From Mucilaginibacter_A sp050955045 (GTDB lineage Bacteria; Bacteroidota; Bacteroidia; Sphingobacteriales; Sphingobacteriaceae), in the NCBI GenBank assembly GCA_050955045.1, contig JBPBQV010000033.1, positions 62,001 to 126,000 of the forward strand: DNA of 64,000 nucleotides, given 5' to 3'. A program made the translations under genes and the position numbers. Positions 9,360-18,213 of the stretch are shown one piece after another. How positions within the stretch are numbered: the stretch's first letter is position 1; each line of letters opens with the position of its first letter. The notes under the pieces were generated by a model. The model searched no databases, had not been told where the DNA came from, and was given only the letters and a program-made list of their open reading frames with translations.

Positions 9360-9373
9360 ATGCTTCTTTTATC
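9360..9373 (-). repeat. Dispersed 14-bp motif
   Basis: Exact copy (ATGCTTCTTTTATC on the plus strand), 30 bp before the ModE-type regulator start. Confidence 0.8.
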
Positions 9374-9402
9374 AGCATAAATTATGGTTTAATTAGCAGA
9401 TT

Positions 9403-9744
9403 ATGGCAGCAGATAAGCAGTTAAAACTAACCGGCCGCATTTGGCTGGAAACAGCAGATGGACCAGTTTTGGGTGCAGGCCGCGTAGAATTGCTGGAACG
9501 CATACAGCAATCCGGCTCTTTGCGGCAGGCAGCTTTGCAGATGAAAATGTCGTACAAACAAGCCTGGGACATGATTAAACACATGAACGAACAACTTGGT
9601 GGCCCGGTAATCATTGCACATCGTGGTGGTAAAGGCGGTGGCACTACAACTATTACCGAAAATGGCCTGAAAGCAATTGCGTTATTTCATTCTTTCCAGA
9701 AACTGTTTCTGGAATTTCTTAATCAGCATAAACCTGGTTTATAG
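9403..9744 (+). CDS. ModE-type winged-helix transcriptional regulator, DNA-binding domain only
   Basis: This 113-residue protein matches the N-terminal DNA-binding domain of ModE: RIWLETADGPVLGAGRVELL, then the helix-turn-helix SGSLRQAALQMKMSYKQAW, and the wing RGGKGGGTTTITENG. In Escherichia coli ModE a further 150 residues form the molybdate-binding domains; these are missing, so the effector step must differ. The next gene, 81 bp downstream on the same strand, has a ModE-like palindrome right before its start. The likely role is control of molybdate or tungstate handling. Family assignment is firm, target is inferred. Confidence 0.85.
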   Translation: MAADKQLKLTGRIWLETADGPVLGAGRVELLERIQQSGSLRQAALQMKMSYKQAWDMIKHMNEQLGGPVIIAHRGGKGGGTTTITENGLKAIALFHSFQKLFLEFLNQHKPGL

Positions 9745-9792
9745 TTATCCATTTCTTGAAAATAAATTTTCAGTGTGTAAAACATTTTTACG

Positions 9793-9822
9793 AATCGTTA
9801 TATTTACAAAAGTATAACGATT
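9793..9822. promoter_or_regulatory. Candidate ModE operator before the TonB-dependent receptor
   Basis: AATCGTTATA (9793-9802) and TATAACGATT (9813-9822) form a perfect 10-bp inverted repeat with a 10-base spacer, ending 3 bp before the receptor start codon. It contains the CGTTATAT...ATAACG pattern known for ModE operators in proteobacteria such as the E. coli modA site. TATATTTA at 9799-9806 resembles the Bacteroidota -7 element (TAnnTTTG), so the site may overlap the promoter. I noticed no second copy in the window. Confidence 0.6.
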
Positions 9823-9825
9823 AAA

Positions 9826-12399
9826 ATGAATAAATTTTTTGCCGCTGCTTTCATCTTGATATTATTCGGTTCTACTGCTTTTGCACAACAAAAAAAGCAA
9901 ACGCCAATTTTGGCTGATACTTTAACCGATAAAAATCATTCGCTGCATGAAGTGGTTATTTCTGCTTCCAGAACTAACGAAAGCATTTTGCGTTCGCCAG
10001 TAAGTATTGAAAGGATAGATACCAGCGCTTTTAAACGATCAGCCGCACCATCTTTTTTTGATGCGCTGGAAAACGTAAAAGGTGTGCAGATGATTACGCC
10101 AAGTTTGGGTTTCCGCATCATCAACACACGTGGTTTTGCCAACACAACTAACGTCCGGTTTACGCAACTGGTGGACGGGATTGATAACCAAGCGCCGCAT
10201 ATTGGCGCACCGATTGGAAATGCAATGGGCCCGAGCGATCTGGATATTGAACATGTGGAAGTTATACCCGGAACGGCTTCTGCACTTTACGGATTGAACG
10301 CCATTAACGGTTTGGCCAACTTCATCACCAAAAATCCTTTTACCAGTACCGGCATTACCATTCAGCAAAAAACAGGCATAAACCATGTAAACGATGCGGA
10401 AACTTCGGCCAAACTGTATTCAGAAACCAGTTTTCGGATTGCTGAAAAAATATCTAACCGCTTTGCCTTCAAACTCAACGGAACTTTAACCAAAGGCTAC
10501 GACTGGATTGCAGATAATCGCACTGATTTAAACGCGGCGGCAAACACAGCAGTTGGTATTTTGGGCGGAGTGAATAATCCGGGTTACGATCCGGTAAGTG
10601 GTTACGGCAACGAATCTTCCAACCGCAAAAATGTTACGCTGGGCGGAAAACAATACTCTGTTGCACGCACCGGTTATCTGGAAAAAGAAGTAGCGGATTA
10701 TCATCTGCAAAATATTAAAGCAGATTTGGGTTTGGTTTATAAATTAACAGATCAAAGTGCTTTAACGTACACTTATCGTATTGCTGATTTGGATAATATT
10801 TATCAGCGTTCTAACCGTTTCAGGCTGAAAGATTATTTATTGCAGCAACACGCTTTAGAGTTGAAAAATCCGGTTTACCAGTTTCGTGTTTATCTTACCA
10901 CAGAAAATACCGGTAAATCTTACAACCTACGCTCAACGGCAGAAAACGAAGACAAAGCGTTTAAATCAGACAATGTTTGGTACACCGATTTTACAACCGG
11001 TTTTAATAAATCCATTGCAGTAAGCGGAACGAGTGCGCAACAAGCACTAATTGCAGCTCGGCAATTTGCAGATTTGGGCAGGTTACAACCCGGTACTGCT
11101 GCTTTTAACAACACTTTATCGGAATTGGCCGATGTAAATAACTGGGACATTGGTTCGGCTTTGCGCGTAAAAGATCAGTTGTTGCATGTAGAAGGTCAGG
11201 TTGATATATCAAAAGCAATTGCTGCAGATTTCAAACAAAAAACAGGTTTTGATTTTCAAGCCGGTTTTGATCATCGAGATTATATTATTGAGCCTGACGG
11301 AAATTATTTTATAAACCCGGATGCCAGCAAACCAAATGCTGTTTTTACCTATGGAAAAACCGGAGGTTTTTTGCAGGCTGGAAAAGATTTGCTGGACAAC
11401 ACGCTACGTTTAACGGCAACTTTACGTGCTGACCGTAACGATTACTTCAACCTAAAATTAAACCCGCGTTTTACAGCTGTTTATTCTCCGGCAGAAGATC
11501 ATAATATTCGTGTTTCCTTTCAAAGTGGTTCGCGTTTTCCAAGTATTTTCGAAGCTTTTTCTAACGTAAACAGTGGCGGCGTAAAACGGATTGGCGGTTT
11601 AAAAATCTTATCCAACGGCGTACTCGAAAAATCTTATCTGAAAAGTTCTATTGATGCTTTTCAGGCGGCGGTTAAAAATGATTTTAATACCGGATTAACA
11701 ACCAGTGCTGCTATCACCAAAAACAAAGGTTTGCTGGTGAAAAACTATTACGATTACATCAAACCAGAACACATCAATTCCTTCGAGATTGGTTACAAAG
11801 CTTTGTTTATCGACCATAAATTAAAGGTTGACATAGATTATTACTACAACAAATACGACAATTTTATTGCGCAGGTAGAAATGAGTACGCCAAATACTGC
11901 AAATCCGGATTCGATTGCTATCAGGCTGAATGACAAAAACTTGCAATCACGCTACCGTGTTTGGACGAACTCCAGAAGTACGGTTTACAACTACGGCGGC
12001 AGTTTAGGTTTATCATACGAGTTGCTGCAACAGTTTACCATCGCGGGAAATGTATCTTATGCAAAGCTGGATCGTACCAATAATAACGACGGTTTGGAAG
12101 ATGGTTTTAATACGCCAAACTGGATTACGAATGTTGCTTTTGGCGGAGAAAATTTGTATAAAAGTTTAGGTTTTAACGTGAGTTTTAAATACCAGAGTGG
12201 CTATTATTCGCAAACATTTTTGGTGAACGGAAATGTGAAAAGTTACGGCAATGTAGATGCACAAGTAAACTATAATCTTTTAAAAACGCTTAACCTGAAA
12301 ATTGGCGGCAGCAATATTCTGAACCATTATTATTACTCTTATCTGGGCGGTCCTTCAATTGGCGGTTTGTATTATACTACGCTAACTTACCGTTTGTAA
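9826..12399 (+). CDS. TonB-dependent outer-membrane receptor, possibly for molybdate or tungstate
   Basis: This 857-residue protein has a signal peptide (first 20 residues, ending STAFAQ), a TonB-box-like LHEVVISASR, a plug domain (about 45-170, with RIINTRGFANTTN, VEVIPGTASALYG and NGLANFITKNPF) and a long beta-barrel ending in an aromatic strand (TTLTYRL). It lacks the N-terminal carboxypeptidase-like domain of SusC-type receptors and has no SusD partner, so it is not a glycan receptor of that class. The palindrome before its start and the upstream ModE-type gene suggest an oxyanion ligand; that substrate is inference. Confidence 0.85.
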   Translation: MNKFFAAAFILILFGSTAFAQQKKQTPILADTLTDKNHSLHEVVISASRTNESILRSPVSIERIDTSAFKRSAAPSFFDALENVKGVQMITPSLGFRIINTRGFANTTNVRFTQLVDGIDNQAPHIGAPIGNAMGPSDLDIEHVEVIPGTASALYGLNAINGLANFITKNPFTSTGITIQQKTGINHVNDAETSAKLYSETSFRIAEKISNRFAFKLNGTLTKGYDWIADNRTDLNAAANTAVGILGGVNNPGYDPVSGYGNESSNRKNVTLGGKQYSVARTGYLEKEVADYHLQNIKADLGLVYKLTDQSALTYTYRIADLDNIYQRSNRFRLKDYLLQQHALELKNPVYQFRVYLTTENTGKSYNLRSTAENEDKAFKSDNVWYTDFTTGFNKSIAVSGTSAQQALIAARQFADLGRLQPGTAAFNNTLSELADVNNWDIGSALRVKDQLLHVEGQVDISKAIAADFKQKTGFDFQAGFDHRDYIIEPDGNYFINPDASKPNAVFTYGKTGGFLQAGKDLLDNTLRLTATLRADRNDYFNLKLNPRFTAVYSPAEDHNIRVSFQSGSRFPSIFEAFSNVNSGGVKRIGGLKILSNGVLEKSYLKSSIDAFQAAVKNDFNTGLTTSAAITKNKGLLVKNYYDYIKPEHINSFEIGYKALFIDHKLKVDIDYYYNKYDNFIAQVEMSTPNTANPDSIAIRLNDKNLQSRYRVWTNSRSTVYNYGGSLGLSYELLQQFTIAGNVSYAKLDRTNNNDGLEDGFNTPNWITNVAFGGENLYKSLGFNVSFKYQSGYYSQTFLVNGNVKSYGNVDAQVNYNLLKTLNLKIGGSNILNHYYYSYLGGPSIGGLYYTTLTYRL

Positions 12400-12410
12400 T
12401 TGTTTTGCAT

Positions 12411-12499
12411 TTTGTCATTTCGACTGCAGGGAGAAATCTTCTTCAAAGCCAAATGATTTTATTCGATGAGGATTTTTCCCTACGGTCGAAATGACAAAG
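12411..12499. repeat. Long inverted repeat of the GTCATTTCGAC type
   Basis: TTTGTCATTTCGAC..AGGGA at 12411-12432 is mirrored by TCCCTACGGTCGAAATGACA at 12476-12495, with an imperfect stem between. Elements with this core are familiar from intergenic regions of many Bacteroidota genomes. Here it separates two convergent genes and may end transcription from both sides. Confidence 0.75.
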
Positions 12500-12514
12500 C
12501 GGCAATTTTTTGTT

Positions 12515-12528
12515 GATAAAAGAAGCAT
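12515..12528 (+). repeat. Dispersed 14-bp motif
   Basis: Exact copy GATAAAAGAAGCAT behind a T-run, 10 bp past the lepB stop codon, between convergent genes. Confidence 0.8.
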
Positions 12529-12537
12529 CAACAAAGT

Positions 12538-13629
12538 TTATTCAATCATCTTCAAAATCCGGTTCCATCTGATTTTATTTAAACCCGAAGCCGCGCTATC
12601 CACACTAAACCAGGTAATTATTCCTTTACCAATTACGTGATCTTCAGGCACATATCCCCAAATGCGAGAATCGAGCGAATTGTGGCGGTTATCACCCATC
12701 ATCCAATAATAATTAAGTTTGAAAGTGTAATGATCAGCAGGTTTTCCGTTGATCAAAACAGCCTTTCCTGCTGTTTTTACCGTGTTATTTTCATAAAACT
12801 CAATTGCCCTTTTATACAAAATCAGGGTAGAATCGTTTAGCGCAATCGTCATTCCTTTTTTGGGTAACGTAAGCGGGCCAAAATTGTCCAGGTTCCATTT
12901 AAAACGTTCGTTGTGCGGAAACACCTGTAAATCGAAACTGCCTTTTGGTTCTACAATTGGTTTGATGGATTTCACATTCGAATAGCTTTTTAAAACCGAT
13001 AAGTTTTCTGTCGGAATAATCATTTCAAACACGTTTTCGGCCAGTTGCTGGCGGATTTCTATATGCAGATCCTGAAAAATTTTCGGATTAATTTCCCGTC
13101 CGTCTGTTTTTACTTCGTACGAAGTTTGCGCTTCTGTTGCGTTAGCATTTGCTTTTCCGTTGATAAAAACCTGTCCGTCTACAATCTTCAGCACATCGCC
13201 GGGCGTGGCCTGGCAGCGTTTAATCAGTAAAGTGCGCACATCAACCGGTTTATCAACTTCTTCCGGTTTGTTAAAAACCACTACATCACCTTTTTTTATG
13301 GCTGATAAACCCGGCAGCCGCAAGTAAGGCAGTTTAACGCCATCCCAATAAGTTTTAATACTGTCGGTAGTTAATGTAGATTCTAAAAAAGGAATAGTAA
13401 CCGGCGTAAAAGGCATCCGCGGACCGTAGCTGATTTTGCTTACAAACAGATAATCGCCGGTTAATAAAGAGCGTTCCATCGAACCGGAAGGAATGGCATA
13501 AGCAGAAAATATCAATCCGCGGATAATAGTTGAAAACACGGCAGCAAATAAAACGGCATCCAGCCATTCGCGTGTTTTGCTTTTTTGGGGTTGATTTTCG
13601 GGCTTTTTAAATTTGAATTTCCAGTTCAT
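12538..13629 (-). CDS. lepB: Signal peptidase I
   Basis: This 363-residue inner-membrane protease removes signal peptides from exported proteins. After a basic N-terminus and one membrane helix (about 25-45), box B carries the nucleophile S50 (PSGSMERSL). The general base is K137 in LLIKRCQATPGD. Box E is GDNRHNSLDSRIWG. The protein is longer than the E. coli type because of an insertion between the catalytic lysine and box E (about 160-290), which is usual in Bacteroidota LepB. The final residues are cytoplasmic or periplasmic loop without a clear second anchor. Confidence 0.93.
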   Translation of the reverse strand: MNWKFKFKKPENQPQKSKTREWLDAVLFAAVFSTIIRGLIFSAYAIPSGSMERSLLTGDYLFVSKISYGPRMPFTPVTIPFLESTLTTDSIKTYWDGVKLPYLRLPGLSAIKKGDVVVFNKPEEVDKPVDVRTLLIKRCQATPGDVLKIVDGQVFINGKANANATEAQTSYEVKTDGREINPKIFQDLHIEIRQQLAENVFEMIIPTENLSVLKSYSNVKSIKPIVEPKGSFDLQVFPHNERFKWNLDNFGPLTLPKKGMTIALNDSTLILYKRAIEFYENNTVKTAGKAVLINGKPADHYTFKLNYYWMMGDNRHNSLDSRIWGYVPEDHVIGKGIITWFSVDSAASGLNKIRWNRILKMIE

Positions 13630-13709
13630 AGTTTTTTAAATTTAAGTTGATGAGAAACAAGCATATGATCTTTTCTGGAAATTTTTGTTACATCAACATT
13701 AAAAATAGT

Positions 13710-13723
13710 GGTAAAAGAAGCAT
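13710..13723 (+). repeat. Dispersed 14-bp motif
   Basis: GGTAAAAGAAGCAT between lepB and the divergent DUF2945 gene. An apparent N-terminal extension of the DUF2945 reading frame runs through it, which is one reason to reject that longer start. Confidence 0.75.
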
Positions 13724-13782
13724 CAATTTTAAACCTTTTTGAGCCAAAAGTTTTATTAAAAAAGAAACTAATCAAAATCGAG

Positions 13783-13998
13783 ATGAAAAAAGGAGATGAT
13801 GTTACCTGGAAATTTGGCAAAGGTGAAGCAGAAGGAAAAGTAAAGGAAATGTTTACTGAACCGGTAGAAAAAAAGATTAAAAGCGCAACAGTAAAACGGA
13901 ATGCCAGCAAAGAGAAACCAGCTGTTTTGGTGGAGCAGAAAAATGGCAACGAAGCTTTAAAATCAGAAAGTGAACTGACAAAGGTGAAGAAGAAGTAG
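13783..13998 (+). CDS. DUF2945 (TUDOR-like) small protein
   Basis: This 71-residue protein begins MKKGDDVTWKFGKGEAEGKV and carries the DUF2945 pattern, a short SH3/TUDOR-like fold with two conserved parts (GDDVTW and the Lys-rich NASKEKPAVLVEQKNG). The frame is open further upstream, but that stretch covers the dispersed repeat and has no family similarity, so I use the ATG at 13783. The role of the family is not established; members are small cytoplasmic proteins. Confidence 0.75.
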   Translation: MKKGDDVTWKFGKGEAEGKVKEMFTEPVEKKIKSATVKRNASKEKPAVLVEQKNGNEALKSESELTKVKKK

Positions 13999-14052
13999 GC
14001 TGTAGCAATCAAATCGCAACTATGTGCTAATAGTAATCAGCCATCAACTTCA

Positions 14053-14066
14053 ATGCTTCTCTTATT
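14053..14066 (-). repeat. Degenerate copy of the dispersed motif
   Basis: ATGCTTCTCTTATT resembles the minus-strand motif with two changes. It directly precedes the terminator hairpin behind the DUF2945 gene. Confidence 0.45.
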
Positions 14067-14076
14067 ACCTAAAAAA

Positions 14077-14115
14077 TAAAACCCGGACTAATTTGCATTA
14101 GTGCCGGGTTTTTTC
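14077..14115. terminator. Bidirectional terminator
   Basis: AAAACCCGGACTAAT pairs with ATTAGTGCCGGGTTTT around a TTGC loop with one bulge, giving a T-run on each side. It ends the DUF2945 gene and the convergent Gly-rich protein gene. Confidence 0.85.
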
Positions 14116-14133
14116 AGATATACAAAATTATTA

Positions 14134-15105
14134 TTACGGATTGGAAATGGTATCAGATGTATCGTCTACTGTTGATAAACCAACTACTTTAAAAATCCGG
14201 GTATTTCCAGAGTTATCTTCCTGATAATAAACACCATCCGGAGAAATAAAAAGCTTTTCGCCATTAATTATTACTGGTTTGCTTTCTGATGGAATGCTAT
14301 TAACTACATCACCCACTTTTGGCAACGGATTATTGTATTGTTGCGGGGCTTGGTTGTTGTATGGTTGTTGATCAGTGTTATCATATTGTTGCTGATCATC
14401 TTGTCCGTCATTACCAGCGGTATTTAAAACACCGTCTTTGCCAGCTACACGGTAAGCTTTTTTACCATTTTCGTCAATGATTTTTTGATAATACACGCCG
14501 TCTTTTTCAAAATACTGCTGTCCGTCAATAGTAATATCCTGTGTTCCTCTTGGCAAACGCGGCACTTCTGCACCAATCGGTGGCGCAACTATTTGATAGC
14601 CATCGTTATATTGTTGATAAAACAAACCTTCGTTGTAATAATAAGGGTATCCGCCGTAAGAAAACGGATAATAACCGAAAGGCAAAACATTCAGCTGAAA
14701 ACCAATGCGCGGATAATAACCACGGTAATAGGCACCGTAACCACCAAAAAATGGCCTTCTATAAATGCCACCATAATATGGGCGACCGTAATTGCCACGA
14801 TAGTTATAACCCGGGCCTATATTTATACCGCCACGAATACCACCAAAAGTTCGGTTTGGTGTATAACGCGGACCAACAGCAATACGGTTTCCGCCGCCAA
14901 AACCACCACGGGGAGCACTGCTGATTCTCGGGCCACCACCAAAACTTCCACCGCCACCAAAGCCTCTGCCTCCACCACCGAAATTTCTACCACCACCACC
15001 GCTTCCTCCACGGCCGCCACGTTGTGCTTCTGCAACAGAAAAGGAAGTTAAAATAACCAAACTGGCTATCAGCAGATGCTTTGCAAATTTGCCTGCACTT
15101 TTCAT
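14134..15105 (-). CDS. Secreted Gly/Tyr-rich protein with two GVYYQ repeats (DUF6515-like)
   Basis: This 323-residue protein has a signal peptide ending SFSVAEAQ. Residues about 28-125 are extremely rich in Gly, Arg and Tyr (RGGRGGSGGGG, then GGYGAYYRGYYP). A later hydrophobic, Tyr-rich part (about 130-165) and two copies of a small unit follow: TIDGQQYFEKDGVYYQK and IINGEKLFISPDGVYYQED. This matches the DUF6515 type common in Bacteroidota. It is probably periplasmic or on the cell surface; the function is unknown. Long reading frames on the opposite strand reflect its biased codon content. Confidence 0.65.
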   Translation of the reverse strand: MKSAGKFAKHLLIASLVILTSFSVAEAQRGGRGGSGGGGRNFGGGGRGFGGGGSFGGGPRISSAPRGGFGGGNRIAVGPRYTPNRTFGGIRGGINIGPGYNYRGNYGRPYYGGIYRRPFFGGYGAYYRGYYPRIGFQLNVLPFGYYPFSYGGYPYYYNEGLFYQQYNDGYQIVAPPIGAEVPRLPRGTQDITIDGQQYFEKDGVYYQKIIDENGKKAYRVAGKDGVLNTAGNDGQDDQQQYDNTDQQPYNNQAPQQYNNPLPKVGDVVNSIPSESKPVIINGEKLFISPDGVYYQEDNSGNTRIFKVVGLSTVDDTSDTISNP

Positions 15106-15442
15106 ATTTTAATTTATTAATTTTTTTGAATCGTATATAGTAATCAGACTATAATAGATTTTAAAAGTTTATTCTGTTTTTACTTTTTGTTTTATAGGAT
15201 TTTAGGATGATAATAAATACTGCTTTTATCAAATTAAAATATGAATTTATTACAGTCGATGCTGTTTTTATACCGATAAAAACAGCATCGACTGTAAATT
15301 CTGATTTCTGCAAAGTTTTATTGAATAATCAACATTAATTTTCTGCGAAAAAATTGTAACCATAAAGTTATACAGCATTTGCTGCCGCAAAGCAGGTATG
15401 TTATCAGAAACTTGCTACTTTTAACAGCATAAAACAGTATTC
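15106..15442. promoter_or_regulatory. Divergent promoter region with a perfect inverted repeat
   Basis: This 337-bp AT-rich gap separates two divergent genes for exported proteins. It contains the perfect inverted repeat at 15251-15296 listed separately. TACTTTTA at 15416-15423 resembles a Bacteroidota -7 element before the metalloprotease gene, with weak support. Confidence 0.4.
15251..15296. repeat. Perfect inverted repeat of the AAAACAG variant motif
   Basis: A 21-bp arm (TACAGTCGATGCTGTTTTTA plus T) at 15251-15271 is exactly complementary to 15276-15296, with a 4-base loop ACCG. The inner part, GATAAAAACAGCAT, differs from the dispersed motif only at GAAG versus ACAG. It lies in a divergent gap about 150 bp from either start, so it is not a terminator of a neighbouring gene. 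Confidence 0.8.
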
Positions 15443-18016
15443 ATGAAAAAAATATTTACCAGTGTATTGCTGGTTACAGGTTGTGTGGCAATACTTTCTG
15501 CACAAACCCGTCCGGCAGATTCTACCCGGCGAACGGCCGTACCTTCCGGTTTTGCAGGGAACGTAACTAAAGCTGCACCGAAACCTTATAAAACCGTTAT
15601 TACTGATAAAGCAGTTACGCGCCGCGGCTTATTTAAAACCCACAAAGTAGAGGACAAATATTACTTTGAAATTGGCGACAGCTTATTAAACCGCGAAATT
15701 TTGGTAGTAAGCCGTATTTCGCGTGCCGGTGCCGAAGTTCGGGAAGCTGGCGGTTATGCCGGCGATCAGATTGGCAGCAGCGTAATCCGGTTTGAAAAAG
15801 GGCCAACTAACCGTGTTTTTATGCGGAAGATTTCTTACAGAACTTATAGTCCAGATAGTACCCAGTCTATGTATCAGGCAGTTCAGCGTTCTAATATTCA
15901 GGCCATCGCAGCAGCATTTAATGTTGCGGCTTATTCGCCGGATACCAAAGGAAGCGTGATTGATGTAACAGATTATATCAACGGTGATAATGATGTGTTT
16001 TTCTTCAGTTCTCCAAATGCTAAATCGCGCTTCCGTTTAGGTAGTTTGTTGGCAGACAGAAGTTATATTGAAAGCATTAGAAGTTTTTCCAATAACATCG
16101 AAATCAGCACTGTTAAAACTTATACTTTAACTGCTGCAGCTTCGCCGTTTGGCCGGGCGGCTACGCCTGCGCCAACAGTTGGTGGTGCCGCAGCTGGTTC
16201 CGGTTCTGAAACAGTGGAGTTGAATACTTCATTACTGGTTTTGCCGAAAGTGCCGATGCAGGGAAGATTTTTCGATCCGCGTATCGGTTATTTCACAACA
16301 GGTTATACTGATTTTGACATCAACCCGCAAGGTGTAAAAGAAATTCAGCTGATTGCCCGCTGGAGACTGGAACCTAAGCCACAAGATATGGCCAGATACA
16401 AACGCGGCGAAATGGTGGAACCGAAAAAACAGATTGTTTATTACATCGATCCGGCTACGCCAAAAAAATGGCAGCCGTACTTAATCGCTGGCGTAAATGA
16501 TTGGCAAAAAGCGTTTGAAAAAGCAGGCTTTAAAAATGCGATTGTGGCTAAAATCGCTCCAACTTCCAAGCAGGATTCTACCTGGAGTTTGGATGATGCC
16601 AGCCACTCGGTAATCGTTTACAAACCTTCTGAAACTGAAAATGCAAGTGGTCCGCATATTTCTGACCCAAGAAGCGGCGAGATTTTAGAAACACATATTA
16701 ACTGGTTCCACAACGTGCAAAAATTAGTGCATGATTGGTACATGATTCAAACTGCAGCCATTGATCCGCGTGCGCGTAAAATGGTTTTTAGTGATGAACT
16801 GATGGGCGATCTGATTCGTTTTGTTTCTTCGCACGAAGTTGGCCACACGTTAGGATTGCGCCATAATTTCGGTTCCAGTTCTACCGTTTCAACAGAAATG
16901 CTGCGTAATAAAGCTTTTGTAGAAGCCAACGGTCACACGCCTTCCATTATGGATTATGCGCGTTTTAATTATGTTGCACAACCGGAAGATAATATCAAAT
17001 CATCGGGCATCTACCCAAGAATCGGCGATTACGATAAATGGGCGATAGAATGGGGTTATCGGTTAATGCCGGAATACAAAAGTCCGGGGGCAGAAGTTGC
17101 TGCGTTGAATAAAATCTCTGTAAACAGGTTAAAAGACAGAAGATTGTTTTTTGGAACAGAATCAAACCCGGACGATGCGCATTCTCAAAGTGAAGATTTA
17201 GGTGACAATGCCATGAAATCAAGCACTTACGGCATCAAAAATTTGCAACGCATCATCGTAAAACTACCGGAATGGACCAGCGAAAAAAACGAAGGTTATG
17301 ATAACCTGGAAAATATGTACAACCAGTTAACCTCGCAGTTTACACGTTACATGGGCCATGTAAGCAAAAATATCGGTGGTATTTACGAAAACCCGAAAAC
17401 AGTTGAACAAACCGGTGTGGTTTATACTTACGAACCGGCAGCTTCGCAAAAAGAAGCAATGCTGTTTTTAGACCAGCAATTATTTACCACGCCAACCTGG
17501 CTGCTGGACAAAAATATATTAAGCGATATTGGCCAAAGCCCGGTGCAGGTTGTTTACAAATTACAGAATGGTGTTTTAAACCGCATCATTACCAACCACA
17601 ATTTATACAAAATGATTTCTGCGGAAGCAGCAATTGGAAGCAGTGCCTATAAAATCACAGATTTTTATACGGATATGCAAAACATGGTTTTTAAGGAACT
17701 GAAAAGTAACCAGGCCATTGATGTTTATCGCCGCAACCTGCAAAAATTGTATGTGGCCAAACTGATTGATATGGTTAAGCCAACGCCTGCACCAACCGCG
17801 CTTTCTTTTGCACAAGCTGGCGGAAGAGGTCAGGGTGATAGTGCGCCTGATCCGGAAAAAGAGGATACCGATGTATTATCAGTTACTAAAGCGCAGTTAC
17901 GCAGCATTAATGCGCTGATTAAAACAGCTATGCCGAATACAACCGATAGTTTAAGCAATTATCATTTAATGGATTTGAGCGAACGGATTGAACTGGCTTT
18001 AAATCCGAAATCATAA
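15443..18016 (+). CDS. Secreted zinc metalloprotease of the DUF5117/DUF4953 type
   Basis: This 857-residue protein has a signal peptide (MKKIFTSVLLVTGCVAILSA) and a zincin active site HEVGHTLGLRH, with H464, E465, H468 and H474, the metzincin-like HExxHxxGxxH pattern. A conserved MDYARFNYVAQPED follows. The N-terminal part (about 50-150) resembles the DUF5118/DUF5117 region found with DUF4953 metalloproteases in Bacteroidota. It should act in the periplasm or outside the cell; the natural substrate is unknown. It is a single transcription unit ended by the hairpin at 18102. Confidence 0.88.
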   Translation: MKKIFTSVLLVTGCVAILSAQTRPADSTRRTAVPSGFAGNVTKAAPKPYKTVITDKAVTRRGLFKTHKVEDKYYFEIGDSLLNREILVVSRISRAGAEVREAGGYAGDQIGSSVIRFEKGPTNRVFMRKISYRTYSPDSTQSMYQAVQRSNIQAIAAAFNVAAYSPDTKGSVIDVTDYINGDNDVFFFSSPNAKSRFRLGSLLADRSYIESIRSFSNNIEISTVKTYTLTAAASPFGRAATPAPTVGGAAAGSGSETVELNTSLLVLPKVPMQGRFFDPRIGYFTTGYTDFDINPQGVKEIQLIARWRLEPKPQDMARYKRGEMVEPKKQIVYYIDPATPKKWQPYLIAGVNDWQKAFEKAGFKNAIVAKIAPTSKQDSTWSLDDASHSVIVYKPSETENASGPHISDPRSGEILETHINWFHNVQKLVHDWYMIQTAAIDPRARKMVFSDELMGDLIRFVSSHEVGHTLGLRHNFGSSSTVSTEMLRNKAFVEANGHTPSIMDYARFNYVAQPEDNIKSSGIYPRIGDYDKWAIEWGYRLMPEYKSPGAEVAALNKISVNRLKDRRLFFGTESNPDDAHSQSEDLGDNAMKSSTYGIKNLQRIIVKLPEWTSEKNEGYDNLENMYNQLTSQFTRYMGHVSKNIGGIYENPKTVEQTGVVYTYEPAASQKEAMLFLDQQLFTTPTWLLDKNILSDIGQSPVQVVYKLQNGVLNRIITNHNLYKMISAEAAIGSSAYKITDFYTDMQNMVFKELKSNQAIDVYRRNLQKLYVAKLIDMVKPTPAPTALSFAQAGGRGQGDSAPDPEKEDTDVLSVTKAQLRSINALIKTAMPNTTDSLSNYHLMDLSERIELALNPKS

Positions 18017-18029
18017 TTATTTTATGCGA

Positions 18030-18043
18030 ATGCTTCTTTTATC
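18030..18043 (-). repeat. Dispersed 14-bp motif
   Basis: Exact copy, 13 bp past the metalloprotease stop, with AACCTAAAA on its far side as in other copies. Confidence 0.8.
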
Positions 18044-18101
18044 AACCTAAAATCAAGAAGCGTTTAAGGTAAGCAATTGCCTCAAAATACAAATTTTTAT
18101 C

Positions 18102-18133
18102 AGAGCAGATCAAAAACCGGTCTGCTCTTTTTT
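18102..18133 (+). terminator. Rho-independent terminator
   Basis: AGAGCAGA and TCTGCTCT pair across 11 bases and are followed by a T-run. It separates the metalloprotease gene from mgtE. Confidence 0.85.
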
Positions 18134-18213
18134 GTGCCATAAAAACAGCATTGCAGCAACTTAAAACGTATAAGGTGCAACTTTCCTTCAACCCAAAACC
18201 GTAACTTAGGCCG

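Noticed and set aside
14485..15051. 188-residue ORF opposite the Gly/Tyr-rich protein
   Set aside because: Thr-rich mirror of Gly/Tyr codons; no start context or similarity.
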